Below, one piece after another: positions 14,600 through 14,963 of a DNA stretch of 14,963 nt. How positions within the stretch are numbered: position 1 is the first letter of the stretch; each line of letters starts with the position of its first letter. The position numbers were made by a program, and so were the translations under genes. Source of the DNA: UBA668 sp031413415. GTDB taxonomy: Bacteria > Actinomycetota > Acidimicrobiia > Acidimicrobiales > Ilumatobacteraceae. Below the pieces are notes generated by a model. It worked only from the letters and a program-made list of their open reading frames with translations. It made no database searches and was not told where the DNA came from. The stretch lies in NCBI GenBank assembly GCA_031413415.1, contig JANOET010000342.1:1-14963 (forward strand), given 5' to 3'.

Positions 14600-14607
14600 G
14601 GCTCACG
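14595..14607. promoter_or_regulatory. 13-bp perfect palindrome over the SDR start codon
   Basis: CGTGAG-G-CTCACG is a perfect inverted repeat with a one-base centre, covering the GTG start of the SDR. It lies close to the divergent TetR-type regulator and is long enough to be an operator half-site pair, but a mRNA hairpin or chance is equally open. Confidence 0.3.
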
Positions 14608-14940
14608 TCGCTGTCGCGATCCGTCGCGGGCAGGCGGGTGCTCGTGACCGGAGCCGCCTCGGGCATGGGACGAGCCACCGCATTCCTCTTCGCCGACGAA
14701 GGTGCGCACGTCGCAGTGGTGGACCTGGTGGCCGAGCGCGTGCTCGCCGTCGTCGACGAGATCCGCGCTGCGCATGGTCCTGAGTCCGCGCACGGGTTCG
14801 TCGCCGACGTCGGCAGTCACGACTCGCTGAATCGTCGAAAACACGGACGACTACCTCCTTCCCTCTCACTTTCGGCGCGTTTGGTGGCAACACCTCCTCG
14901 GCCCCATCGTAGAACTCCTTCCAAGATTCTCCGTGGTTGA
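14596..14940 (+). CDS. Short-chain dehydrogenase/reductase, truncated by a sequence junction
   Basis: The first ~78 residues are a classical SDR N-terminus: RRVLVTGAASGMGRATAFLFADEG with the nucleotide motif TGAASGMG (18-25), an acidic residue D43 in VVDL that favours NAD(H) over NADP(H), and VADV ending at D71-V72. SDRs oxidise or reduce alcohols, ketones or sugars. Homology stops near position 14828. The frame stays open to a TGA at 14938-14940, but the last ~37 residues (arginine- and proline-rich) are not SDR-like, and the expected NNAG and Y-x-x-x-K motifs are absent. The rest of the gene is therefore missing from the window. The GTG at 14596 gives the usual start; an in-frame GTG at 14530 would add 22 residues. 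Divergent from the TetR-SnoaL regulator, which may control it. Confidence 0.8.
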   Translation: MRLTSLSRSVAGRRVLVTGAASGMGRATAFLFADEGAHVAVVDLVAERVLAVVDEIRAAHGPESAHGFVADVGSHDSLNRRKHGRLPPSLSLSARLVATPPRPHRRTPSKILRG

Positions 14941-14963
14941 ACATGTCGTAATTGATATCGGGC
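14828..14963 (-). mobile_element. Fragment of a Ty1/copia-type retrotransposon polymerase, foreign contig end
   Basis: Read leftwards from the window edge, one open frame gives PDINYDMFNHGESWKEF, then YDGAEEVLPPNAP, then RGKEVVVRVFDDS. This order (P-D-I/F, W-x-x-F-Y, E-x-x-P-P-N-A-P, R-G-K, V-D-S/A) is what I recall from the segment just before the RNase H D-H-A-G motif in copia polymerases of diatoms and other algae. The match breaks right after DDS at 14828, where D-H-A-G is expected and bacterial SDR sequence begins. Base composition also drops in GC here. Eukaryotic origin is inferred from memory of the family. Confidence 0.65.

Noticed and set aside
13011..14678. A 555-codon arginine-rich frame on the minus strand
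   Set aside because: Its composition is typical of an out-of-frame reading of the TetR-SnoaL and APH genes, and it crosses gene boundaries.
14828..14963. Horizontal transfer of a eukaryotic retrotransposon into a bacterium
   Set aside because: The fragment is ~135 bp at the contig edge, has no terminal repeat or target duplication in view, and the other contig end also loses homology, so an assembly chimera is simpler.

Overview
The window is about 15 kb of GC-rich DNA with densely packed genes on both strands. Codon use, GTG starts, a long-form LOG protein, a bacterial ComB, a winged-helix/methyltransferase protein and the style of the SDR N-terminus suggest an actinobacterium, perhaps of the class Acidimicrobiia (Ilumatobacter-like). 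This placement is inferred from family resemblance, not from a marker gene.

Layout. Positions 1 to 5339 hold a leftward gene string, read from right to left: an unknown 131-aa protein, transketolase (tkt), transaldolase (tal), a LOG-family nucleotide phosphoribohydrolase-like protein, and a MOSC-domain protein that runs off the left end. The last four are 2 to 11 bp apart and look like one transcript. LOG enzymes release ribose 5-phosphate, a substrate of transketolase, so the first part of this operon is metabolically coherent. A divergent cysteine hydrolase of the isochorismatase fold follows (5435-5989). Next come an orphan ParA-type ATPase (leftward, 6012-6770), a small charged protein and the translational GTPase BipA/TypA (rightward, 6903-8984).

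From 9039 rightwards the window is more accessory. A leftward pair encodes a nitroreductase overlapping a ComB-like phosphosulfolactate phosphatase. A rightward pair encodes a crotonase and a SAM methyltransferase. It is followed by a 57-bp imperfect palindrome and an aminoglycoside-phosphotransferase-fold protein. A leftward regulator, TetR fused to a SnoaL/NTF2-like domain, is divergent from a short-chain dehydrogenase at the right edge.

Both ends look foreign to the rest. The last ~135 bp encode, on the minus strand, a peptide that reads like the polymerase of a Ty1/copia retrotransposon (the stretch before the RNase H active site, of the type known from diatoms and other algae), and the SDR gene loses its homology exactly there. 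The first ~110 bp contain a ribosome-binding site and a start reading MAKKVVAM, like ribosomal protein L11, and the MOSC gene loses its homology there. The simplest reading is a metagenomic contig with chimeric ends, not gene transfer. No CRISPR array, tRNA, rRNA or recognisable defence system was found. The most novel biological item is the TetR-SnoaL fusion with its divergent SDR.
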